Source: an uncultured Lachnospiraceae bacterium
GTDB lineage: Bacteria > Bacillota > Clostridia > Lachnospirales > Lachnospiraceae
Assembly (NCBI GenBank): GCA_910578115.1
Contig: CAJTPO010000005.1
Location: forward strand, 62,001-126,000
DNA: 64,000 bases
Direction: 5' to 3'
Shown here: in pieces, positions 52,926 through 61,081 of the stretch
Numbering within the stretch: position 1 is the first letter of the stretch
How the letters are laid out: each line of letters starts with the position of its first letter
Made by a program: the position numbers and the translations under genes
The notes under the pieces: model-generated
Database searches by the model: none
Told to the model about the DNA's origin: nothing
What the model saw: the letters and a program-made list of their open reading frames with translations, nothing else

Positions 52926-53915
52926 TCACTCTGCCGCGTCATCGGGGAAGAGGCCTGCGTCCTGCATCAGTTTTTCTATTCTTTTCCTGTTGCCATCGGT
53001 AAGATAATTGGAATTCAGTTTTCTTTTACTGTACACATAAATGGTATTCCTCGTTATATCTTCAAGCAGACTGGTAAAGAATCTTTCCCAGGAAACATAT
53101 TCCCGGCTCTCAATAAAGTTTCCCGGCTCCTCCATAATTTTCCCCAGCCCCTCCGTCTGTACGATACCCGATCTTAAGATCAGATATTCAAAAGACTCCG
53201 GAGACCAGACACGACTTTTACCGCTCGCTTTTAAGGCGTGCATTGTACTTTGCATATCTGCGCCGAAAGCCGCACCGTCAACAATCGCTAAAACCGCCCT
53301 ATCCTTATTGGCAAGAATATACCTGGCTATATTGGATTTACCACCGGCCGAATCACAGGCCACATTTTTATTTTGACAAATTGCTTCATACATCTCATAG
53401 CCGGCATTCGAATCCTCTGTGACAACAATCGAAGGCTTTATTGCCTCTGACCTGTCCGCTTCCGGATAAACCTGATGCATGGAATTATATACCTGTCTGG
53501 TATGCTGATAATATCCACTGTTTTTCAGATAATAAATCTCATTGACACTGTATGGCAGCATATTCAGCGCATCTCTTGTAACGAAGACAAAATAGCAGTC
53601 CGAAGCTGACACTGCCGCCGCGAAACCCTTTGTATACAAAAATCTCTCCTGCTCGTCCACAAATACAACCGTGTCCTTCAACAGCTTCATGCGTGCCTCT
53701 ACGCTCTCCATATCCCCTGTCAGGACGGCACATTTTTTATCGCATACAACCTCGATCCCCGGACCGGATCGTCCTGACAGATAATCACTGATAATCTGTA
53801 TCAATGTCGTCTTTCCACTGGCGCTGTCTCCCTGAATGATCGTTATATTTCTGCGCAGATTCAATTCATAACGAAGTTTTTTGGTGGAAACCATTACTTT
53901 TATACTACCCTTCAA
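52926..53915 (-). CDS. P-loop NTPase with TOPRIM-like C-terminal half
   Basis: A 329-residue protein. Walker A is IIQGDSASGKTTLIQI near residues 27-42; a Walker B-like DTVVFVDEQERFLY follows near 86-99. The second half, with SIVVTEDSNAGYEMYEAI, DSAGGKSNIARYIL and LAIVDGAAFGADM, resembles the order of acidic motifs in TOPRIM/DUF4435-type nuclease domains, but the DxD is only DGA. I chose TTG 53915, behind AGGAGGTG; ATG 53894 is the alternative. It overlaps the DUF4869 gene by 11 bases. Such ATPase-TOPRIM pairs occur in OLD-like systems. Function here is unknown. Confidence 0.72.
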   Translation of the reverse strand: MKGSIKVMVSTKKLRYELNLRRNITIIQGDSASGKTTLIQIISDYLSGRSGPGIEVVCDKKCAVLTGDMESVEARMKLLKDTVVFVDEQERFLYTKGFAAAVSASDCYFVFVTRDALNMLPYSVNEIYYLKNSGYYQHTRQVYNSMHQVYPEADRSEAIKPSIVVTEDSNAGYEMYEAICQNKNVACDSAGGKSNIARYILANKDRAVLAIVDGAAFGADMQSTMHALKASGKSRVWSPESFEYLILRSGIVQTEGLGKIMEEPGNFIESREYVSWERFFTSLLEDITRNTIYVYSKRKLNSNYLTDGNRKRIEKLMQDAGLFPDDAAE

Positions 53916-54369
53916 AAATCTCCACCTCCTGAAATTCTCTTAGAAAATCTACATATGTGCTGATCCGGTTGCCACTGTTTTTGACATAGATATCAAAAGG
54001 CTCTGCAAATTCCATTTCATACCCGAGCCTTATCGTAAGATCCTGCCTTTTCCCTATCTCCAATATCCACTTCGCACAATTATCTCCGCAGGCGGAAGCA
54101 TTCACGATCAGCTCCGGCTCCTTATACATGATAATAAGCGCCTTTACGCCGCCCGAAAGTCTTTCCGGCGCGATCAGACCAAGCACCGGGCTGTCGATCG
54201 CATGAGCCGATATGACCGCTGAACCGTCCACGTCCTGCACCATCTCTTTCACCAGCTCATCCTCAAACCATTCTTCTTCGAAGTTATACTTAAAATAAGT
54301 GTCCGGGCTAAACACATAATTTGCATCCTCGATATCCTTCGAGCCCCTGTTAAAAATAATGCTCAACAT
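53905..54369 (-). CDS. DUF4869 domain protein
   Basis: A 154-residue protein from ATG 54369 (MLSIIFNRGSKDIEDA), behind AAAGGGTGAAGAGT. The sequence, including YVFSPDTYFKYNFEEEWF, SPVLGLIAPERLSGGVKALI and ACGDNCAKWILEIG, fits DUF4869. No TM or signal peptide. Its end overlaps the P-loop/TOPRIM-like gene by 11 bases, which implies tight coupling and a joint function. Function unknown. Confidence 0.78.
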   Translation of the reverse strand: MLSIIFNRGSKDIEDANYVFSPDTYFKYNFEEEWFEDELVKEMVQDVDGSAVISAHAIDSPVLGLIAPERLSGGVKALIIMYKEPELIVNASACGDNCAKWILEIGKRQDLTIRLGYEMEFAEPFDIYVKNSGNRISTYVDFLREFQEVEIFEG

Positions 54370-54431
54370 ACTCTTCACCCTTTCTGCATCTGCATTCTCT
54401 CTTCTTAAGAATTATCTTATAGTCAGCGACT

Positions 54432-55844
54432 CTAAACTTTTGCTTTCACTCCTGCAAAAAGTTCCCGCAGGCTCACCAGTACTACACGCTCATCTCTCCC
54501 GGCCTCCTCAAGCACCGCTTTCGTAAAGCCTGCTCTGGAAAAGAGATAATAGTAAGATTTGCCCCGCTCCCGGCAAAACAGATCCGCCCGCCTGCGAAGC
54601 TCCTTTAAAACGGTAAGATCCAGCGCCTCACTGCGCCACTTGCACTCGGCAAACAGATAATCCTTCCCGTCCTTCGCCACCAGATCGATCTCCACCTGCC
54701 TGTGCTCCGCCGGATCGTTTCCCCACCACCTGCCGATGGCCGTGAAGAGAAGCGGCAGACCGCCCCCGCTGTTCACCCGAAGCAGATAATCCCGGCAGAC
54801 TCTTTCGAACACAAGCCCCATATAATGACTGTAATCCGGCTCTATCCGGCGCAGCCACACAGCCTCCTGCGCCCCCGTCTCCAGAAGCGTCCTGTTGCTG
54901 AACACATACCGATACCAGAAGCGGAACATGAAGTCCGATATGCCATATAAAGTCTTCCGGGAAGCATCCTTTTCTCCGAAAGGCGTCTCTTTATAGAGAA
55001 TATCCAACTCACAGAGCGTATTGATATATTTCAGGCATTTGGCCTGCTCTTCCCCGGTCTTTATGGCGATCTCATTGCTCCTGGAGCAGCCCGACGCGAT
55101 GGCCTCGATGACCGCGCTGTAAATGCCCGGCTCCTGCACCTCCTGACGAAGCAATAACAGCGGTTCCTCGTAGAGATAGGCCGTCACGTTCAAGAACAAC
55201 TCCCTGATATTTTCGGCAAAAGACCGCTCCCTTTGTACCTGCCTAAGATACAGCGCCGTTCCTCCAAAAGCGCCGTAAAGCATAAGTTTCTCCTCATCGG
55301 AAAACCCGTCGAAAAACTGTATCGCCGTCTTATAGTCAAAGAATCTCATATGAAGCTGCCCCGTCCGTCTGCCAAAGACCGGGCTTTTGGAACCGAGAAC
55401 CTCCTTCTCCATAAATCCCATATAGCTGCCGCACAGCACGATAAACAGCCTGCCATACTGCAGCGTGTGGTCGATCAGATGCTGCAGCACGGAAAGCAGC
55501 GCCTTATTCTTCTGTGCCAGATAGGGAAATTCATCGAATACCAGAATCAGCCGCTTTCCCTTCTGCCGGCTGTCGATATAAGTCAGCGCCTTCTCCCAGC
55601 CGGCAAACGGCTCCAGCGCAGTCTCCCCATAATAAGCAAAAACCTGACGGGAAAATTTCTCCAGATTCAGCTTGTCATTACTCTGCTCCGCAGAATAGAA
55701 AATCGTCTCCTTATCTCTGCAGAATTCATTCAACAGCGTCGTCTTCCCCACCCGCCTGCGGCCGTACAGGATAAAAAGTTGAAACGCTTCCTGCTCATAC
55801 CGTTTCTGCAATTCTTCCAGTTCCGCTTCCCGTCCGATAAACAT
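54432..55844 (-). CDS. Archaeal-type ATPase with DUF234 domain
   Basis: A 470-residue protein from ATG 55844 (MFIGREAELEEL), behind AAAAGGTGGCGTGT. Walker A is LYGRRRVGKTTLLNEF near residue 30. Walker B is RLILVFDEFPYLAQ near residue 110. A winged-helix part follows, then a C-terminal DUF234/PD-(D/E)XK-like region with EVDLVAKDGKDYLFAECKW-type residues (EIDLVAKDG...FAECKW). That pattern is a nuclease-like D...ExK signature. Many gut Clostridia carry many copies; the role is unclear. It may be transcribed with the DUF4869 cassette (62-base gap). Confidence 0.87.
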   Translation of the reverse strand: MFIGREAELEELQKRYEQEAFQLFILYGRRRVGKTTLLNEFCRDKETIFYSAEQSNDKLNLEKFSRQVFAYYGETALEPFAGWEKALTYIDSRQKGKRLILVFDEFPYLAQKNKALLSVLQHLIDHTLQYGRLFIVLCGSYMGFMEKEVLGSKSPVFGRRTGQLHMRFFDYKTAIQFFDGFSDEEKLMLYGAFGGTALYLRQVQRERSFAENIRELFLNVTAYLYEEPLLLLRQEVQEPGIYSAVIEAIASGCSRSNEIAIKTGEEQAKCLKYINTLCELDILYKETPFGEKDASRKTLYGISDFMFRFWYRYVFSNRTLLETGAQEAVWLRRIEPDYSHYMGLVFERVCRDYLLRVNSGGGLPLLFTAIGRWWGNDPAEHRQVEIDLVAKDGKDYLFAECKWRSEALDLTVLKELRRRADLFCRERGKSYYYLFSRAGFTKAVLEEAGRDERVVLVSLRELFAGVKAKV

Positions 55845-55897
55845 ACACGCCACCTTTTCCAATGAAAACCGTCCATCCCCGTATGATAAACCTATGA

Positions 55898-55965
55898 TCA
55901 GTTAATCAGTTAATCAGTTAATATGATATTTATTAACTCACAAGTTATTAACTTTCAAGTTAATT
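55898..55965. repeat. Tandem TCAGTTAA repeats and TTAACT dyads
   Basis: TCAGTTAA occurs three times in tandem at 55898-55921. It is followed by two TTAACT...AGTTAA dyads at 55932-55965, just upstream of the minus-strand ATPase gene. It may be an operator cluster for that gene or for the divergent pncB. The rest of the gap to 56205 holds a TGACAGG...CCTGTCA dyad near 56.03 kb. Confidence 0.65.
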
Positions 55966-56205
55966 ATATGGCAATGCAGTCATTTTTGCAAGTCTTTCCT
56001 TTTATAGACTGGCTTATTCATGACAGGCGTTTTTCCCTTCCAAAGACCTGTCATCATGTCATGAACATTATATCTGTCTTGTCACATGTCTTGTTAATTA
56101 TTGCGCAAATCTCTTTCCTATTTTCCCCATTTGGTGTAAAATGCAAAACAGAGAATGTACCTCGGTGCAAAACGACGCTTTGGATATGGATGAATGGAGG
56201 AAAAA

Positions 56206-57660
56206 ATGGACAGACAGAATCTGACACTGCTCACTGACTTATATGAGCTGACGATGATGCAGGGTTATTTCAAGAACAAAGACCGCAACGAAACCGTGAT
56301 TTTCGATGCCTTCTACCGCAGCAATCCCTGTGACGGCGGTTTTGCCATTGCGGCAGGCTTAGAGCAGCTGATTCAATATATCAAAGAGCTGCGCTTCGAC
56401 GATCAGGATATTGCTTACCTCGCAGGTCTCGGCATCTTTGACAAGGACTTCCTTGACTACCTGAAAGATTTCAAGTTCACCGGAGACATTTACGCGATTC
56501 CGGAAGGTACGGTGGTATTTCCGCGTGAACCGCTGATCAAAGTTATCGCTCCCATCATGCAGGCGCAGCTGGTAGAGACCGCTATCCTGAATATCATCAA
56601 CCATCAGAGCCTGATTGCCACCAAGGCCGCCAGGGTCTGCTATGCCGCCCACGGCGACGGCATCATGGAATTCGGCCTGCGCCGCGCACAGGGACCGGAC
56701 GCCGGCACCTACGGCGCCAGGGCTGCCATCATCGGCGGCTGCGTCGGCACTTCCAATGTCCTGTGCGGACAGCTTTTTGACGTGCCGGTGAAAGGCACCC
56801 ACGCCCACAGCTGGATCATGAGTTTTCCCGATGAATACACGGCCTTCAAGACCTATGCCGACATGTACCCTTCGGCCTGCATTCTGCTTGTAGACACCTA
56901 CGATACCTTAAAATCCGGCGTGCCCAACGCCATCCGCGTCTTTACCGAAATGCGCGCTGCAGGCATTCCCCTGACCTTCTACGGTATCCGTCTGGACAGC
57001 GGCGACCTCGCCTATCTGTCCAAGAAAGCCCGCAGAATGCTGGACGAAGCCGGTTTTCCGGATGCCGTCATTTCCGCCTCCAACGATCTGGACGAATTCC
57101 TGATCCAGAGCCTGAAGGAGCAGGGCGCTACCATCACCTCCTGGGGTGTGGGCACACACCTGATCACCTCCAAAGACTGCCCCTCCTTCGGCGGTGTATA
57201 CAAACTGGCGGCCATCATGGGCGAAGACGGCACCTTCATCCCCAAAATCAAGCTGTCCGAGAATTCTGAGAAAGTGACCAATCCCGGCAACAAGACCATC
57301 TACCGTATTTATGAGAAGGAAACCGGCAAAATTAAAGCCGATCTGATCTGCCTCGTGGAAGAAACGTTTGATGAGAAAGAACCGCTGCTTCTTTTCGACC
57401 CCCACGAACCCTGGAAGAAAACAAAGCTTCCCGGCGGCAGCTATACCCTCCGCGAACTGATGGTGCCGATCTTTCAGGGCGGTACGTGCTGCTACACGTC
57501 TCCGAAAGTCATGGAGATACGCTCCTACTGTCAGGAAGAACAAAATACCCTCTGGGACGAGACACGCAGACTGGTAAATCCTCATAAAGTATATGTGGAT
57601 CTGTCCGGTAAACTGTATGATATCAAGATCAAACTGTTGGACCAGATGAATCAGGGATGA
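56206..57660 (+). CDS. pncB: Nicotinate phosphoribosyltransferase
   Basis: A 484-residue enzyme making nicotinate mononucleotide from nicotinate and PRPP in NAD salvage. The N-terminal TDLYELTMMQGYF is a hallmark. DAFYRSNPCDGGFAIAAGLEQL follows, and EFGLRRAQGPDAG holds the active-site part. KGTHAHSWIMSF contains the His phosphorylated in this ATP-assisted family, and GIRLDSGDLAYLS binds phosphate. I chose ATG 56206 (MDRQNLTLLT) after GGAGGAAAAA; an ATG four codons upstream overlaps that site. Confidence 0.97.
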   Translation: MDRQNLTLLTDLYELTMMQGYFKNKDRNETVIFDAFYRSNPCDGGFAIAAGLEQLIQYIKELRFDDQDIAYLAGLGIFDKDFLDYLKDFKFTGDIYAIPEGTVVFPREPLIKVIAPIMQAQLVETAILNIINHQSLIATKAARVCYAAHGDGIMEFGLRRAQGPDAGTYGARAAIIGGCVGTSNVLCGQLFDVPVKGTHAHSWIMSFPDEYTAFKTYADMYPSACILLVDTYDTLKSGVPNAIRVFTEMRAAGIPLTFYGIRLDSGDLAYLSKKARRMLDEAGFPDAVISASNDLDEFLIQSLKEQGATITSWGVGTHLITSKDCPSFGGVYKLAAIMGEDGTFIPKIKLSENSEKVTNPGNKTIYRIYEKETGKIKADLICLVEETFDEKEPLLLFDPHEPWKKTKLPGGSYTLRELMVPIFQGGTCCYTSPKVMEIRSYCQEEQNTLWDETRRLVNPHKVYVDLSGKLYDIKIKLLDQMNQG

Positions 57661-57798
57661 GTCTGTTTAAAGATCGCGCTGCAAGAATTTGCTTGAAAAG
57701 TCCTTTTCGTTGCATTATGATAATCATGAAATAGTCTCCCGGAAAATCAGAAACAAAAAACTCCCGGAGCCTGTTGCAAAGAAACGGAGGAATGCCAT

Positions 57799-58683
57799 AT
57801 GCTTCGTATTATTACAGATTCGGCAAGTGATCTGCCCAAAGATTACATCAAGCAGCATGATCTTCATGTGATTCCGACACCCGTCGTGATCGACGATGTA
57901 GATTATCTGGACGGCAAGACCATACAGACAGAAGAATTTTACCATATACTGGACGATATCAGACGTGATGTCAAAACCTACCACATCAATCCCGCCATGT
58001 TTACCGATGCTTTCCTGCCCTACGCGCAGGCCGGAGACAGCATCATTTATCTGTGTTTTTCTACGGGAATCGCCGGCACCTACAACGCGGCTAACCTTGC
58101 CCTGACCGGTATCCGTGAGGATTATCCCGATTTCGACCTGACTATCATCGACTCCAAATGCGCTTCGATCGGTTTCGGCCTGCTTGTCAGCAAGCTGGTC
58201 ACCATGCTGGAAAAAGGCGCTTCCAGGGAGGAACTGATCGAAGCCGCGGCGTATTATATCTCACACATCCGCCATGTCTTCACGGTACAGACACTGGCTT
58301 ATCTGATCAAGGGCGGCCGCCTCACCAAATTCAAAGGCACACTGGCAGAGACATTGGACATGAAGCCCGTTCTGGTCGTAAATGAAGCCGGCGCACTGGC
58401 TGTGGTCAAGACCGTGCGCGGCCGGAAAAAATCCCTGCGTTACCTCATCGAGTATGCCAAAGAGACCGGCTGCCGGCTGGAAAATCAGACCGTTGCCCTC
58501 TGCCACGGAGAAGATCCCGAATCTCTGGAGTTTGTCAACACACTGGTGCAGGAGACTTTTCATCCAAAGGATACCCTGATCTCCGTAGTCGGCTGTGCCA
58601 TCGGCGCTCATACCGGACGCGGCCTTGTGGGCTTCTGCTTCTTTGACGCAGATGACGGCAAATACAGCAAATATTTCGATTAA
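57799..58683 (+). CDS. DegV family fatty-acid-binding protein
   Basis: A 294-residue cytoplasmic protein. MLRIITDSASDLPKDYIKQH and FTDAFLPYAQAGDSIIYLCFSTGIAGTYNAA give the first domain's lipid-head contacts. KPVLVVNEAGALAVVKTVRGRKKSL and CAIGAHTGRGLVGFCFF are typical of the second. Family members (FakB) carry fatty acids for phosphorylation by FakA. No fakA is in the window. CGGAGGAATGCCAT precedes the ATG. It lies 138 bases after pncB. Confidence 0.93.
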   Translation: MLRIITDSASDLPKDYIKQHDLHVIPTPVVIDDVDYLDGKTIQTEEFYHILDDIRRDVKTYHINPAMFTDAFLPYAQAGDSIIYLCFSTGIAGTYNAANLALTGIREDYPDFDLTIIDSKCASIGFGLLVSKLVTMLEKGASREELIEAAAYYISHIRHVFTVQTLAYLIKGGRLTKFKGTLAETLDMKPVLVVNEAGALAVVKTVRGRKKSLRYLIEYAKETGCRLENQTVALCHGEDPESLEFVNTLVQETFHPKDTLISVVGCAIGAHTGRGLVGFCFFDADDGKYSKYFD

Positions 58684-58710
58684 AATCAGACTGAGAATGA
58701 GGCAATGATC

Positions 58711-59958
58711 ATGGAAGAACAACAACGAACCTGTACTTATCTGGAAACCGACGGTGAATTCAAGATGCGTGAACTGGACAAAGGCGATCTGGAGCAGTTT
58801 AATGCCCTGCTGCAGTACGCTTTTCAGGTCACCTCCTACGATCTGTTTCAGACCGGATGGGAACAGGAAGAGATCAAGTACGCCAAACGCCCCATTTTGG
58901 AGGAGGCCTACGTTCTGGGATGGTTCTATCAGGATAAACTGGCCTCCATGATCGTCGTCTATTCCATGAAAGTCAATGTCCACGATACGATCATGGATAT
59001 AGGCGGCATTACCGGTGTCGCCACCTATCCCGAATACACCGGCCGCGGGCTGATCCATGCGCTCATGCGTCATGCCCTCGACTACATACACCGAAACGGA
59101 ATGCTTCTTTCCTTCCTCTACCCTTATTCCATTCCCTTCTATCGCAAGATGGGCTGGGAAATCGTATCCGATAAGCTCTCCTTTACCGTAAAAGATACCC
59201 AGCTTCCCAAAATGCGTCCGGTAGACGGCATGGTGGAACGCGTGGGCCTTGACTCCGAGGATTATCACAATGTACACTCTTACTTTGCCCTGCAGCGGCA
59301 CGGCGCCCTCATTCGTGACACGCTTTCCTGGGAGGAATACTGGCGCTGGGACAATGACGACATGATCGCCGCAGTCTATTACAGTAAGGAACATAAACCG
59401 CTTGGTTATGTGGTCTATTATATCGCCAATGAGATTTTTCATATTAAGGAAATGGTCTATCTGAATATCGAGGCCAACTACGGCCTCTGGAACTATATCA
59501 GCGCCCATTTTTCCATGATCACACAGGTGCAGGGCGACAATTATTCCGGTGAGCCTATGGCCTATCTGTTCGAAGACAGCGAGATCACGGAGACAATCTC
59601 GCCCTACATCATGGCGCGGATCATAGACGTCCGGGAATTCCTTGCCGAATATCCCTTCCAGATCCAGCCCGAAGACCTCAAACTGCACTTTCTCGTACAT
59701 GATGAAATGGCTCCCTGGAACGAAGGAGATTACATGGTTTCCTGGCATGAGGGCAAAACCATCTGTGAACAGGTTGACAACAACCAGTCCATCAATGTTG
59801 TGGAGCTGTCCGTCAACACCCTTACCACTATGCTGATGGGCTATAAGAGGCCTTCCTACCTCTACGAACACGAAAAGATCAAGACCGAGTATTACATGCT
59901 GACATGGCTGGAACGCCTGATTCCGGTTGAGAAAGCGTATTTTTCGGATTATTTCTGA
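58711..59958 (+). CDS. Eis-like GNAT acetyltransferase with SCP2-type tail
   Basis: A 415-residue protein in three parts: N-terminal GNAT with GGITGVATYPEYTGRGLIHALMRHAL (acetyl-CoA loop, near residue 100), a second GNAT-like middle domain, and a C-terminal sterol-carrier-like domain. It resembles Eis proteins of about 400 residues, which can acetylate amines on antibiotics or proteins. The substrate here is not known. I chose ATG 58711 (MEEQQRTCTYL), eight bases after TGAGG; ATG 58705 is only two bases from that site. It follows degV by 27 bases and is probably in the same operon. Confidence 0.85.
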   Translation: MEEQQRTCTYLETDGEFKMRELDKGDLEQFNALLQYAFQVTSYDLFQTGWEQEEIKYAKRPILEEAYVLGWFYQDKLASMIVVYSMKVNVHDTIMDIGGITGVATYPEYTGRGLIHALMRHALDYIHRNGMLLSFLYPYSIPFYRKMGWEIVSDKLSFTVKDTQLPKMRPVDGMVERVGLDSEDYHNVHSYFALQRHGALIRDTLSWEEYWRWDNDDMIAAVYYSKEHKPLGYVVYYIANEIFHIKEMVYLNIEANYGLWNYISAHFSMITQVQGDNYSGEPMAYLFEDSEITETISPYIMARIIDVREFLAEYPFQIQPEDLKLHFLVHDEMAPWNEGDYMVSWHEGKTICEQVDNNQSINVVELSVNTLTTMLMGYKRPSYLYEHEKIKTEYYMLTWLERLIPVEKAYFSDYF

Positions 59959-59971
59959 TAAAAATTAAGAC

Positions 59972-60017
59972 GTCTCAACATAGTTGAGACAAAAGCATCG
60001 CAGAAATGGAGAAAACT
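59972..60017 (+). repeat. Leader element, reduced copy F
   Basis: GTCTCAACATAGTTGAGAC (a perfect hairpin, 59972-59990), then AAAAGCATCGCAGAAATGGA and GAAAACT up to the dehydrogenase start. The 3' module matches copy C, about 470 bases away in the same gene, at most positions, in inverted orientation. Confidence 0.6.
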
Positions 60018-61043
60018 ATGAAAGGTATCTACTATGATGGAAAAGATGCACTTTACCGTGAGGATATCCCCATGCCCGTACAAAAAGCAGGAGAAAGCCT
60101 TGTGAAGATCCGTATGTGTGCTGTCTGCAATACGGACAAGGAGGTCCGAAAAGGCTACCGCCCCGACTTCCGGGGTGTGATGGGACATGAATTTGTGGGC
60201 GAAGTGCTGGACTCTCCTGTAAAAGACCTGATCAAAAAGAGAGTGGTGGGAGAACTCAATGCCGCCTGCGGGAAATGCATCTACTGTAAGACGGGACGCC
60301 CCACCCACTGTGACAGCCGCAGAGTTCTTGGCATGTCAGATAAAGACGGTGCGTTTGCGGAGTATATGACCATCGACACAGATCTTCTCCACGTGATTCC
60401 GGACGGCCTTCCAGACGAGATCGCCATTTTTACAGAACCCCTCGCAGCAGCTCTCGAGATTCTCACACAGATTCATATTTTCCCCATTTCTGCGCTGCTT
60501 TTTACGCATAAACGAGTTTGTGGCAAGCAACGCGCAGACACAAATCTCGCGATTGAAAATTTTAATTTTCAATCTTCTTCTGACAAAAATGCGGCGGTTC
60601 TGGGAGACGGACGACTGGCCCTTCTGACAGCCCAGGTACTGGCGCTTACCGGGATTGACCTTACAGTGATAGGAAAACACCCGGAAAAACTGGAACTGTT
60701 TAAGCCTTTTGCAAAAGTTGTCACCCAGGGGGAGCGGGAAGGCTACGAGTATGTGGCCGAGTGTACGGGTTCCGAGACCGGACTTCCCAGCGCCCTGGAA
60801 CTGGTACGGAAAAAGGGAACTGTCATCTTAAAGAGTACCTATGCCGGAAAACTCAGTCTGGATATGAGCATGGTGGCCGTGAACGAAATCACTATTGTGG
60901 GAAGCAGATGCGGCCCCTTCGAACCGGCGCTCAAACTGCTTTTGGAGGGAAAGGTGAAGCTGCCGCCCATCGAGCTGTATGATCTGATGGACTTTGAAAA
61001 GGCCTTTGCGTCAAGAGCATTTAAGGCAGGGTTTACAGTATAG
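60018..61043 (+). CDS. Zinc-dependent alcohol dehydrogenase family protein with in-frame insert
   Basis: A 341-residue medium-chain dehydrogenase. Catalytic zinc ligands lie in CAVCNTDKEV (Cys near 37) and GHEFVGEV (His-Glu near 57). The structural zinc loop is CGKCIYCKTGRPTHC. The NAD(P) Rossmann motif is VLGDGRLALL, near residue 192. Between EPLAAALEILTQIHI and this motif the family normally needs only a few residues. Here about 33 extra residues (about 155-188) are encoded by an antisense copy of the dispersed leader element. The frame stays open, but the insert lies at the start of the Rossmann domain and may harm function. I chose ATG 60018 (MKGIYYDGKD) after GGAGAAAACT. Confidence 0.9.
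   Translation: MKGIYYDGKDALYREDIPMPVQKAGESLVKIRMCAVCNTDKEVRKGYRPDFRGVMGHEFVGEVLDSPVKDLIKKRVVGELNAACGKCIYCKTGRPTHCDSRRVLGMSDKDGAFAEYMTIDTDLLHVIPDGLPDEIAIFTEPLAAALEILTQIHIFPISALLFTHKRVCGKQRADTNLAIENFNFQSSSDKNAAVLGDGRLALLTAQVLALTGIDLTVIGKHPEKLELFKPFAKVVTQGEREGYEYVAECTGSETGLPSALELVRKKGTVILKSTYAGKLSLDMSMVAVNEITIVGSRCGPFEPALKLLLEGKVKLPPIELYDLMDFEKAFASRAFKAGFTV
60482..60580 (-). repeat. Dispersed structured element, copy C, inside dehydrogenase gene
   Basis: Read on the minus strand: hairpin GATTGAAAATT...AATTTTCAATC (60551-60574), then a hairpin CGAGATTTGTG...CACAAACTCG with the same bulged A as copy E. GCGTAAAAAGCAGCGCAGAA, ATGGGGAAAATATGA ends it. The length adds a whole number of codons to the plus-strand gene. 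Confidence 0.72.
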
Positions 61044-61081
61044 GAAATACCTTTCCCTAAAATATCTGAATCAGTTAAATT

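Noticed and set aside
58261..59871. A 536-codon open frame on the minus strand opposite degV and the Eis-like gene
   Set aside because: It is antisense to two genes with clear family motifs, has no ribosome-binding site of note and no recognisable domain; it reflects codon bias on the other strand.
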